DNA from: Rhodamnia argentea
Lineage: Eukaryota > Streptophyta > Magnoliopsida > Myrtales > Myrtaceae
Assembly: GCF_020921035.1 (NCBI RefSeq)
Contig: NC_063151.1
Coordinates: 34,230,934 to 34,294,933 of the forward strand
Direction: 5' to 3'
Length of the DNA: 64,000 bases
In this document: one piece after another, positions 53,801 to 64,000 of the stretch
Numbering within the stretch: position 1 is the first letter of the stretch
Layout: each line of letters begins with the position of its first letter
Notes under the pieces: generated by a model
Told to the model about the DNA's origin: nothing
Databases searched by the model: none
The model's input: only the letters and a program-made list of their open reading frames with translations
Program-made: the position numbers and the translations under genes

Positions 53801-54712
53801 TTAGAGCTTACTAGTGATGTTGACATTGCGAACTCTAGAAGGCTTAGGGGAAGCATCTTTGGGGACGACCACCGTGAGAACGCCGTTCTCGACCTGGGCC
53901 TTGATCTGATCCGCCTTCACGTTCTCCGGCAGCTCGATTTCCCGAGCAAATCCGCTCCGGTTCGCCCCTCGCTCGGCTAGGTGCCACACCGAGTCCTTCC
54001 CTGGCAACTCTTCCTTGGCACCTTCTCCTCTTATGTGCAGAATGTTCCCGTCTTCAATTTGCACCTTTATGTCCTCCTTGGCAAATCCTGCTCACATCAA
54101 ATTCCTCATTTATCTCTTCCTACAAAGAACGTATGCGTAGCCCGGTTCTCGAATGACTCGTTTTTATTGTGGAAATGAGCAAATCCAAAGGGTTACCGGA
54201 TGCAATCTTGTGCTGGCCGTCGGTGTGGGAAGTGATTGAATGAGCTATCGAGGGATGTCTAATCAAGGTAAAGACTCGAAGAGAAATTCAATTCCACAAA
54301 ATATGATGATTAAGATAGATAAAAAGATTGGTTAATTGATCTGCGCTGCAAAGTTCCGACGCTAACACATGGCTTGCGCAGACAAAACATAACATTAACC
54401 ACGGGAATTATCCCTACCTTGAGGGAAAACATAGCCACTTGTCTGAAACTTCATAAGAAATCCAAAATATATGCAAAAAAAATTAAGATTGGCAAGCGGA
54501 TTCACAAGATGGAAACGAACCCAACTATCTGGTAATTCCCCTAGTGCTAAAGAGAGGAGAAAACAGAGCATACCTGGGACGTTGACCTTGAAGATGTGGG
54601 CATTTGGGGACTCGATCCAGTCCATGAGAGCTGCAGATCCAGACCAATCCCGATAAAGGGTGGGGCTCCAGAAGAGACGCCTAAAGGGGTATCCCAAGAT
54701 GCCATCCGCCAT
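53801..54712 (-). CDS. Peroxisomal small heat-shock protein (HSP15.7-like)
   Basis: ATP-independent holdase chaperone. Two exons (54712-54574 and 54087-53801) give 426 nt, 141 residues. The start MADGILGYPFRRLFW and SGSAALMDWIESPNAHIFKVNVPG match Arabidopsis HSP15.7. The alpha-crystallin domain follows (FAKEDIKVQIEDGNILHIRGEG, FAREIELPENVKADQIKAQVENGVLTVVVPK). The protein ends in SKL, the standard type 1 peroxisome signal, where the Arabidopsis protein has SRL. Upstream in-frame codons begin at an earlier ATG (MTDTEQYREFL), but the family start is preferred. The intron is at the conserved VPG/F position. Heat-shock elements lie just upstream, so heat induction is expected. Confidence 0.95.
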
Positions 54713-54782
54713 TGCCAAAAACTCTCTGTATTGCTCTGTATCTGTCAACGGCTTCAGCTGCTCCCTGAGCTTCTCTCTCTGG

Positions 54783-54855
54783 TTCTTGAACCTTCGGTTT
54801 GGTTGGGCTTATATCGGTAATACCACGAGGGATCGGTGATTGTCCAGAAGGTTCT
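54783..54855 (-). promoter_or_regulatory. Heat-shock elements and TATA box of the sHSP gene
   Basis: 54783-54795 reads TTCTTGAACCTTC, a perfect three-unit heat-shock element (nTTCnnGAAnnTTC), 71 bp above the ATG. 54846-54855 reads AGAAGGTTCT, a two-unit element, about 30 bp above a minus-strand TATAAG at about 54812-54817. The second has the usual place of a plant heat-shock element; the first lies near the expected transcription start. Confidence 0.7.
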
Positions 54856-54929
54856 TTTATGATCGATGATGGCGGCGAGTAAGGACAAGAAAATTGGCTC
54901 TTCGGCTACATCTAGGCCACTACAGAGGA

Positions 54930-54937
54930 TGACGTCA
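54930..54937. promoter_or_regulatory. TGACGTCA bZIP-type palindrome
   Basis: A full C-box/CRE-like palindrome about 220 bp above the sHSP start. bZIP factors such as TGA or HY5 relatives bind such sites. Role inferred only from sequence and position. Confidence 0.4.
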
Positions 54938-54948
54938 TCATTTCCTTC

Positions 54949-54975
54949 GGGGCTGGGGCTGGGGCTGGGGCTGGG
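54949..54975 (+). repeat. (GGGGCT)n microsatellite
   Basis: About four and a half copies of a GC-rich hexamer in AT-rich surroundings, 240 bp above the sHSP gene. G-runs of four recur every six bases, which could allow a G-quadruplex on this strand. Confidence 0.8.
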
Positions 54976-56699
54976 TCAGGCCCTCGAATGTTCCCATCCA
55001 GAATCCTCCTCAATCGAACCAGTAAAAAAAAAGAACGGTCTGTTTGACTTACGGAAGTGATGAAGTTTTACTAATCGAAGTGATTGATTTCCAATCGATG
55101 TAAGTTTCGTTTAAAGTAGCATAAATTCGTATGAACCCAATGAGAAGTATAACCCTTGAATGTAGACGTATGTGGGGTTGTGGTTTTCAAATTGACGGGA
55201 GCAAATTTTGATAATTAATCAAAACTATAGTGCGAATTAGTAACGATGGTCCATGATAATGATGATGATAATGTCCAGGATGAATCAAGAACGAAGAATC
55301 AAGAATCAAGATAAGGACAGAGCAGTTCCACCCCGTCAAGACAAGGAGCGTCTAACGGCCCAGTTGATGGGCTCAGTTCCGCAGAGCCCAAATCTCCGAA
55401 ACCCAATCCCGAAATGGACATAGAAGGGTCTCTTTTAAGGCCCCGCTCTGCGGAGAGTTAGGGCATAGAAACCGAAACGGAAACGCTTGAGTTCTCCTTG
55501 CTGTGTAGAAGCTTCGAACCAGAGACAGAGACAGAGAGAGGGAGAGGAAGAAGACGAAGCATCTGCTGCATACCCTCCTAATCGCTCCCTTCTCCTTTCA
55601 ATCGGTGGTCGACCCACTTGGATTTCACTTTACGAGGTTCTTACGTGCAAATCTTGTCCTTCTTCTGTACGAGTTTCGTTTTTCTTTATCCAACGTCGGC
55701 GTCCTCGTAAGTTGAAGGGATGGGTCGGAGGCGAGATTGTTGTTTAATTTGGGATGGTGTCGAAGTCTCGATTTTGATCTATGCTTACTCTTTTTTTCTC
55801 CGCTTGAGTGTTGTGGCAGTCGGTTCCCTTAGTTAATTATCGTAAAGATTGCTGGTTTTGGTATCAGTTGTTGCTTGCGTGTTTGGGTCTTCTTTCCCAT
55901 TCAGTTGGATGGTGCTAATTGCTTTCTGTGCGAGTTCAATCCCAAGTTTCGGCACTCGATTGCGCCGTATAGCTTAATATATGTCCGTTGCTGTTTCGGG
56001 TCGCTCTCGATTCGCTTCCTTGATTACTGAGGGTTTTGCGCCAGAATAGCGAGTTTTGGCAGATTATATCATGTGTTATTCATTACATTGTGTGATTGTG
56101 CTGTCATGTGTCTATCCAAATTGGAATGGATACATTGCCTGTGGCTAATTCCATTTATGTAAGTTGCAAGGTTATCAATTAGGTAATTGTATCCAATGCT
56201 GAAATATGAACTTCGTAGGATTTATCACATGTGCCAACCTGAGGACTCCGATTTTGACAACATTAGTTATCATTATGTTTAGATGTGCGCGGGGACTTCA
56301 CTTTAGCAAAGTTAGATAGGCTCTTAATTATATGATGGTACGCAATAGGTTCAATTTGGCAGTTTGATTCCGCCAATAGCTAATTACTTGTTTTTGGTGA
56401 TTTTGGAGGGGTGGAAAATGTCCCATATCAAACTGATGACTGGCGATTCGATGATTAGTTTGTTGATAATCCCGCAATAAAATAAAATGACCTCTGTCTT
56501 GGTCACATTCAAAAGAAGAAAATTCAGCAGATCTCATACTGTTAGGATAACTGTGCAAAATATGGAAGCTTTTCTTCTGTGTATATTGTTTGATAGTAAT
56601 CTCGGATATTTTATCAAATTGACTGACAAATCTTGTTGCTATAGGTCTCTGCTGTGAGATAAAATTTGCCGATTCTTCGCTAACAAGGACAAAGTGCTG

Positions 56700-59053
56700 A
56701 TGGAGGACTGGGGTAACACAACTTTCTATCTTTTCTGAATTATGCTTGTGATTTAGTAGTTACAAGGTGAACAGCTGGCATCATGATGTTGCTTGTTGTG
56801 AATCGCAGTAGCTATAGAGCATGGTCTGTCTCATCGCAACTATATATTGTGAACTATTTGGAATCCCCTCTCTGATCTGGCTACTTGATGGATGATTTGT
56901 CTCAGAAGAAGATGATCAAATTCCACCTCTTGTTTTAAAGGAGCAACCAAAGAACAAATGGGATGATGAGGATGTGGATGAGAATGACATAAAGGAGTCA
57001 TGGGAAGATGAAGATGAACCTGCTCCGGTATGACTGATTGATCAACACTGATATGGGTGATTTTTGAGATTCTGGAAGTTGAGCAGAAACTTACACTGTC
57101 AATTGGGAAATCAGCTTTTTATTGTGGCGTTATTACTTTTTAAAGTATTGCACCAATTGTAACGTAATAGCACCTTTATAGAAGATCCTTTGTGAGCTCT
57201 ACTTTGTAGCTGATGCGTGGAAAGTCTTTTGTGTCCATCTACACTGTCGCAAAAGGGGAATATATGCTGATTGAGTTGGTGAAGATACAAAGATTGGTAT
57301 AACCTCTTTTGGAATACTGCTGGACATTCTAAGATTTGGTGTACAAAATTGTTAATGACGAACTGTAATTCTGGTAGTTGCATGTATGCCATGTTCAATT
57401 ACTCACAGGTGTTTGCCACATCGCACAGTAAATTAATCTTATGTATGGACATTGCAATATTCCCCGTCTCACTTGCACTCTGTTTGATTGAGTGGATTCT
57501 CCCTGTGAAGCATGACATTTCCTGTGTCTATCAGTCTTTTCCTGTGTGTTTTTGGAGGAAAATAGAACAAAGAGGATAGGGTAATAGAGGACAAATGTGT
57601 TTGTGATGCTTGTTATGTTTAACTCCTCAGATTACCTTTGCATTATTTAAATTGGTACTTGCTGCCTATTGAGCTCAGGCACCTGCGCCTATACCTCCTG
57701 TTGAAAAGGCTCCAAAGAAGTCTGTGGCAAAAGCAGCTGAGAAGAAGGGGAAAACAGTTGAAGTCGAGAAGCAAGAGCAACTAGATCCTCTTGTTGAAAA
57801 ACTACGGCAACAGAGGTAACTTCTGTGCTTTTTTGTATGTCCTTTAGCTGGATTATTGTCTGGAAAATGATGTCTTATTGAATGACATGCTTCATTGTGA
57901 GGAATTTCTCGCAACGAGTATATAGTTAGTTGCAGAACTGATCGCAATATTTGTTAATTAGGTTTAATGTGAAATTCTTAATGTGCCTTGCCATTCAGCC
58001 AGTTGAATTACTTTTCTCATGCCTTAAGAAACATTCATTTTGTAGTACTTCTTGAGGTTCTTGTTCATGGACGCTATATTGATCATGTTTATTTATTCAA
58101 CAGATTAGTGGAAGAAGCTGATTACGAGTCCACAGCAGAATTGTTCGCTAAGAAAGGTGATGAGAAGACCCTTGATAACTTTATTCCGAAATCCGAAAGT
58201 GACTTCCTCGAGTATGCGGAGTTGATTGCTCATAAGCTTCGTCCATACGAGGTATCTTTATGTGCTTATTTGCCTCTTGATTCTGGCACGACATTTTAAA
58301 ATTTACTGAATATGTTCTCTTCGTGTACGCAGAAGAGTTTCCATTATATTGGATTGCTCAAGGCAGTGATGAGACTCTCAATGACTACTTTGAAGGCGGC
58401 AGATGCAAAAGAAGTTGCATCTTCTGTTACTGCAATTGCCAATGAAAAATTAAAAGCTGAAAAGGAGGCCAATACTAAAAAGAAAGCAGGTATCTTGTGA
58501 ATTCCTGGATGAGCAAGTTATGATCTTTTTTCCTTTAAAGATATCTAGATATCTTGCCACTTCCAAAATTGGTTGAAGATCGCAAGGCTCTTTTGAATAA
58601 GAGAACTCTTTTTTTATTTAATAATTTTCTGATACTTTTCTTAATATTGGACCATCCCTTGTCTTGGGAGAGGAGAATTCCTTTGTTTTAATTCTGTTGG
58701 TTTTGTCTTCTAATGAAAAATGTACAAAATAGTAGGTGATGTGGGGCTTATTCTTATTTCCTTATTCTGGCTCACAAAAGATTGAATAGACATTTTTAAT
58801 TGTGAATTAGAGCAAAGTTTGAGAATGTTCGTCTGATGCTAATTCGTTATTCACAGTAGCATGGATTCTTTTTTATTTGCTTTGCAGTGCCATGCTTCTT
58901 CTAGAGGGGTGTTCTTGGAGGCCTTGTCATATTGTTCTAACCAATGTGTCCTCATTTACAGGTGCAAAGAAAAAGCAACTCCACGTGGACAAGCCAGACG
59001 ATGATATTGTGGTTGATGGATACACAGCTCTTGATGACTACGATTTCATGTGA
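56700..59053 (+). CDS. EIF3J: Eukaryotic translation initiation factor 3 subunit j
   Basis: Loosely bound eIF3 subunit that sits near the 40S decoding site during start-codon selection and recycling. Coding exons: 56700-56712, 56906-57027, 57679-57815, 58104-58251, 58333-58489, 58962-59053; all junctions keep frame. The protein is about 222 residues: acidic MEDWEEDDQIPPLV start with the conserved WDDED motif, KESWEDEDE, a Pro/Ala/Lys-rich linker, QQRLVEEADYESTAELF, then the helical core (FIPKSESDFLEYAELIAHKLRPYEKSFHYIGLLKAVMRLS). The C-terminus DDIVVDGYTALDDYDFM is the conserved tail. The first coding exon is only 13 nt. A leader intron is likely between about 55705 (CTCGTAAGT) and 56644 (ATAG), with a 5' UTR starting about 55480. 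Confidence 0.95.
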
Positions 59054-59059
59054 GATTTC

Positions 59060-60925
59060 CGTTGAGGGTCTTTTGTACTTGAGATTTGGATTTTGGAGTA
59101 TTGCATTCCTGTTACAAAGTAAAGATAGAAACTGGCAATTGGCATATGGCGTCTTATAGCCATTTTTCAGAGATCGATAGTGAGCGCAGCCGCACGGTAT
59201 GATGAATAAGAGAACTAGTTGAGGGTGTATCTAATCATAGCGTCATAATTTTCACAGGCATCTTGCCATCTGAACATTCTTGGTTTTGCGATTCTCTTGG
59301 TTGGTTACTGTACAATTGTTGTGAACTGAATTGTGAACATTTTATTCTATGATCACTTCCTTCCATTCTTTCTTCTTTTGGGTGATCTTTTTGTGTTCTT
59401 CCGTTTGGCTGGCTGTTGTCATCGACTTTAATGCTTGTGTTGGCTATGATCTGTCATTAATGTCTCTGGTTGGATCAAGTGGCTTGCACTTCAAGAATAT
59501 TAGTCATAAGGGCTGCGCGGGCTTCGCCTCTGCAAATTAGTTTTGTAAGGAGTATTTATGTACTTGAGGTACGCAAGGGTCGAGTTTCTGAGTTTGTGCG
59601 TAGGTTCTTGGATTGCAAGTTTTTTACATGCCTTGGATTGAGATTGCTGCCATATGTTTGTTTTTTCTTGGTGAAACTGGTTATCTGCGAGAGGACCAGC
59701 GAAATTTCACCCTCATTGGGAAAAAGTACGTATGCGTCAATCATAACCCTGTTGAGATGGTGAAATCAATTTATTGTATGGACAAGGTGTTGGTCTATAT
59801 GGTAATTGGTAAGACATCTCCTGAGCTTCTGGATCTAAATCTTGTTTAGAGCGTTCCATGAGTAAAAGTTTCGAATGGACGAGTAAAATCTTGAATGGCG
59901 GGCGGACCATCCCTTGACCCGCCTCATCTGCTGTTGAAAAGGATTTGGCATTGTGATGTGTTGTTTATCTTCTTCTTATTGTTCAAAGATTCTGGCGGAA
60001 GTGAACAAGTTGAAACTTTCTTTGACCGCTTTCTTCTCGATGGCCTGTCGATGCCACGGCCCCAAGATGATCATACAAGCCGGTATAATCAATTTGGACC
60101 CCATATTAAAAGGTTCCTTAATCATAGAAAAGAACATATTAAAATTGTAACTGACGATTCTTTTCGAGCTGACCTTGACTTTTAAGTCAATGTCGGTAGA
60201 CGAAATTTTTTTTCTCTTTCATTTCACAAATATGGCCAGAAGAAGGATAAGTGACCCGAAAACAAAAAAAGTTGCCTTCATTTAGAATTTAAGAGCATGG
60301 GGCATGGGGACTCAACTATATGGAGGTCCATATAAATCCATTTAAATTCATACCTCTAACTGGTCATGGTGATTCTGATCTAGAAAAGATTGCACGCAAT
60401 TGGTGAGATTCAAAGGGGCTGGCCTCTAGCTTTCTGAACCGGAAATCCCCTAGCGCTCTAATCAACTGCATCCATCATGTTAATGTAGAAAAGATAGGCA
60501 ACATTTAGTGGTAGATGTTCTCAACATTGGTCTTATGAAAGTAGAGTTCTCACATGATTTACCCTCTCTAAACCATGGAAACTCACGGCAAGTGCATCCG
60601 AAACACCGACATTTTTCGAGGTGATGGGATTACAATATTTTGTGAGATTAAAGAGAGGCATATATGCAATCAAAGTATGATCTTCTTTGTAAACAGTTTT
60701 GTCCTTCAAATCTATTCAGAAGTAACCCAAACTAAGGTATGGTATTCATGCTTCATCCAAGTTTCGTGAAAAGTCAATGGGAACTTTAGAATCACCTGGC
60801 TACAAGGTTATTTAAATGTGTTATTGAGGATATAGTTCCCTTTGATAATTTGGTTTCTTTAAAGCCTTAGACAGTACAATATATGATCTGCAGATGAATC
60901 TGTTATTCATATATCATCAATCGAA
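59060..60925. other. eIF3j 3' flank; no gene recognised
   Basis: The 3' UTR, then T-rich spacer. An open frame at 59895-60185 (+) ending NQFGPHIKRFLNHRKEHIKIVTDD... reads a little like protein but has no family I know and no splice partners. Left unannotated. Confidence 0.4.
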
Positions 60926-60929
60926 CATG

Positions 60930-61247
60930 AAAAATGGTCCAAAAAGTCCTAAATTTATTGTACAACAGCCGACTCAATCCTAGATTTTTCAGTTTGACCA
61001 AGTTTTAAACCTTTTGACAATTTATCAATGTAATCGTCCTGCCAATTTTCGTTGGAGATCACCGATGTGGCCGTCGGCTGTCTTAGGCGGTGCAACCGAC
61101 GCCGATGTGAACGGTTTTTGCAAATTTTCTGTTGGAAAAACTACATTGACAAATCATAAAAAGGTTTAGGATTAAATTGACCAAAATGAAAAATTCAGAA
61201 TTGAATTAATCATTGTACAATAGCTTAAGGGTTTTTTGGACAAATAT
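60930..61247. mobile_element. Short foldback MITE, family A, without GC-rich core
   Basis: The left end ATGGTCCAAAAAGTCC..ATTGTACAA is mirrored by TTGTACAATAG..GGTTTTTTGGACAAAT. Internal arms carry GACTCAATCCTAG and AGGATTAAATTGACC units. It is about half the size of the copies at 16355 and 51915 and keeps a central GATGTGGCCG / CGCCGATGTG pair. Confidence 0.75.
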
Positions 61248-61249
61248 CT

Positions 61250-64000
61250 CTCAATCGAGCAAACCATATCTGTCTTTGATGGTTAATAAATAAGTCAATT
61301 TCCAAATTGTTATTGCCATATGAAGCCAAAAATAGCAAAGACATCGGGTAAGATCCTCTGTTCCCCGTTTAATGTCTAATTCACCCTTATCACTACTGCT
61401 AATGAATAAGGGTAGATGTAAATTTATGGTCTGCAATGATCCATATCTGTCGACGTAGAGAATTTTTGTCCGACAAACTAAATCCTACAACAAAGAAAAC
61501 GACAAAAACGCCAAATAGTTTTATAAAAAAAAAAAAAAAAGCACCCAATGAATGGTTAATTTGCAAAACCGTCATCTTACAAATTAACAATTCAGAAAAA
61601 GAGCTCATCATCTTTTTTTTTTTTTTTATGGGCCAAATTATGGGCATTTTTCCGGAACAATCGTCACAAGCAGAGAACTACGGACTTTTGCATGAAATTT
61701 AGCCACGGGCGAGAGTCTTCTGCGCCCTAATCGCAAAGGACAAAGGGCCTATTTGCAAGGGATTCGAAAGTCGAGCGGTGCAGTGAATATCTAAACGAAA
61801 GGTTGTTATTTCAACATATATGAATCTGACCGCAAACTTTTGGATTACATTGAACGAATTAAAAGTATAGAAATGAAATTGAAATGGTCATACTAAAATT
61901 TAAAGGTCATAGGAATAGTGATCCTAGCTTTCTGAGAGATTAACATGCCGTCTATTTTATCTTACAATGTTCTAAATTTGTACCGTGCAAATCACACCCT
62001 CGTCGACCACATTTTGTATGATCAAGAAGGCTACGTTTGTTCACAATATTTTGAGATTATCGTTTTCTACAATCGAAAGATTTATCGCGATAGTAACGCC
62101 AGGACGATGTTGTTTGCATATTGCTTGTTCATCGCTGTGTACATCTCTAGCAACCTCCAGCAACAAACAGATCCAGAATCATCCGAAGGTTTGGTTGCCT
62201 TTAAATCAACTGCGCATTCAGAAGGGGATGAAGGAAATGAAAATTGGAATACGCATAATTTGGAGCGAACCGGAATGCCATCTATACGTATCCTATATAT
62301 CTGACTCTTTGATCCGAGATGGAAAAACAAAGAGGACATTTTTATAGTTAGAAGTTGGCTAAGTCTTTTGATCCTACAATCTCTCAAAACTAGCAAACTA
62401 AACAATTCAAAACAGAAGAATGGCTACTTCGATTGATAACTTCGAAGATTTTGCAGGCGACGGGTTATGCCAACTGAAGGTGACATTCCAATCTCATCAC
62501 CAACAATCACAAAGTCTCGTCTCGGTGGTCCGAAATCAAGAACATTAACCCTTTTTATCTGTTATGCAGACTCTAATGAGTGTAAGCACTCTAGTCATCT
62601 TCCTTGCCTTGCCAGTCTGGTCTCCCTAATGTGAACTCTAAACTCGGTGTTGCTTGCAAAAATCCCTGCATCGAATCAGACCCCTGTCGAGAAGTATCGC
62701 AAATGGCTCATGAGAATCTCTCAGTCCTCACTAAGATGAAATTAAAAGAGGAAATAGGCATTTAAAACGTCGAGATATCGTAGTCCATCCACACGGGTAA
62801 GTTTGGTTAAAGATCTTAAATGATTACCTCAATTCGGAGACTTCTTCGACGGGAGTGGAAGGAAGGTTGTCTGAGTCCATCCCCATCATCAGTTGGATTC
62901 GCCGGCGGGCACACCTCTGGTCTACCGCTGTAATTGATCCAGAGCAACAATTTTTAGCTTGTCGATCCTATATATGGACATCTGCTTAAATGTACTAAAC
63001 CCCAAAAACTCCATACTTGGACAGGCCATAGTGTCCTTTAACTTTGACGATCACTAGTCAATCTTTTCTCTCGCATTCTCTATATAATGTACAGAAGACA
63101 TTATTGCATGATCTGATCTATGGAATCTATGTCTTGATTCTGTTAAAACATTTTAAAGTGAAGTCTTTACCTATTTTTACATTACACAATAAACCTTAAG
63201 CTTCACAGTGAAGGCATTGACCACTACTTGGCAATTTGTTATTCTGGCAATGCTACAAAGAAACGAAAATAATAATCTCTTGCAATCTCCCCCTCTCAAT
63301 CCTTCAGTTTTATACTAACTACACACACACACACAAAAAGAAGAAGAACAAAACTTCACACGTCAGATCTATCATTTTTAGGTGTATCGTGAAACTTTAG
63401 TGACATTGCTACATATTTTGACACCCAAAACCATTGAAAACCAGCAAAACAAGACTCTTGGCGACTTTTTAAACGATGACGTTGTTAAAAGAAAAAAAAA
63501 GGGGGGGGAAGGAGAAGTATCAATGCGTCTGAGAAATTATTAATAACACTGTCCACATTAGAGTAAATAAATCGGGGACGCAGCATGGGCTAATTCACAG
63601 GTTATTGCATCCTAGAATGCGATGGAGTTGGCATTTGATTTGGCTAAGTACTGCTCAAGGAATGAAAGAAACGTGGAAAGAGAAGGAATAAATGTAAGAA
63701 CAAAAGATAAAGCTAAGGCTGACATACGGTAACTCTTTTCCCCTTCAGAGATGGTCAATGTGCGTTCATTTTTCATGAGTATTGTGTCGTACCATGCAAA
63801 AGAAAAAGGGAAGAGTCGAGGCTTATAATTGTCAGTGTCGGAAAGCAAAGCTCATGTGATTAAATTTGAGACTCAAATTACATCAGTAGCACTACATGTT
63901 TCAGTGACAAACTAAACTAGGATGTCTTCACCCGTTCATCAAAATTAATGAACTTTGTGCTGGGACACTGTCGTCTCGATAAAACCACAAAAATAAGTTC
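61250..64000. other. No gene recognised
   Basis: 61480-61640 has facing A and T runs that could fold. A short frame at 62420-62479 (MATSIDNFEDFAGDGLCQLK, followed by GT) could be a first exon but I found no second. An (AC)n run lies at about 63321-63334. Confidence 0.4.

Noticed and set aside
59895-60185. 96-residue plus-strand frame after eIF3j
   Set aside because: No recognised domain, no evident promoter or splice partners; insufficient to call a gene.
61945-62405. Overlapping 110-120 residue frames on both strands
   Set aside because: Overlapping on three frames with no motif; typical of chance open frames.

Overview
The window is nuclear DNA of a flowering plant: intron-rich genes with GT-AG borders, plant-only families (HD-Zip class IV, calmodulin-binding glutamate decarboxylase, a large F-box family, a peroxisomal small heat-shock protein) in an AT-rich background full of MITEs and LTR fossils. 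The protein sequences look like a woody eudicot. The repeat style (GC-rich cores in AT-rich inverted repeats) suggests Myrtales, perhaps Eucalyptus, but that is an impression and not a proof.

Layout. 1-2901 (-): 5' part of an HD-Zip IV homeobox gene running off the left edge. 3.0-9.8 kb: no gene; hAT-type MITEs, foldback elements and a duplicated block. 10.0-14.9 kb (+): complete 15-exon cytosolic-type NADP-isocitrate dehydrogenase. 19.2-25.1 kb (+): complete 7-exon glutamate decarboxylase with a 3.7-kb GC-AG second intron. 25.5-25.9 kb (-): tail of a universal stress protein gene. 26.1-26.6 kb (+): 3' part of an SP1/SPL2-like RING ligase gene. 26.8-27.8 kb: probable solo LTR. 29.25-29.88 kb: a clean hAT MITE with an 8-bp target duplication. 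30.7-32.1 kb (-): broken Gfo/Idh/MocA oxidoreductase. 34.6-35.8 kb (-): intact single-exon F-box gene. 36.3-38.5 kb: 38-bp inverted-repeat element, LTR fragment and a decayed UDP-glucose pyrophosphorylase pseudogene. 38.6-49.3 kb: second copy of the 5.9-25.9 kb block, eroded and interrupted by nested LTR fossils. 49.6-50.7 kb (-): intact universal stress protein gene. 53.8-54.7 kb (-): peroxisomal sHSP ending in SKL, with heat-shock elements. 55.5-59.1 kb (+): eIF3 subunit j. 59.1-64.0 kb: no recognised gene.

The main structural story is an old duplication of the order flank - ICDH - GAD - USP. Copy 1 kept whole ICDH and GAD but only the end of USP. Copy 2 kept whole USP but only the 5' end of ICDH and the 3' end of GAD. 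The two surviving metabolic genes lie side by side on one strand and are linked through 2-oxoglutarate, glutamate and GABA. Copy 2 also holds the empty site of a hAT MITE found in copy 1, which dates that insertion after the duplication. I found no convincing undescribed molecular system. The best leads are the reciprocally lost duplicate block, its breakpoints, the GC-AG intron and several cleanly bounded repeats.
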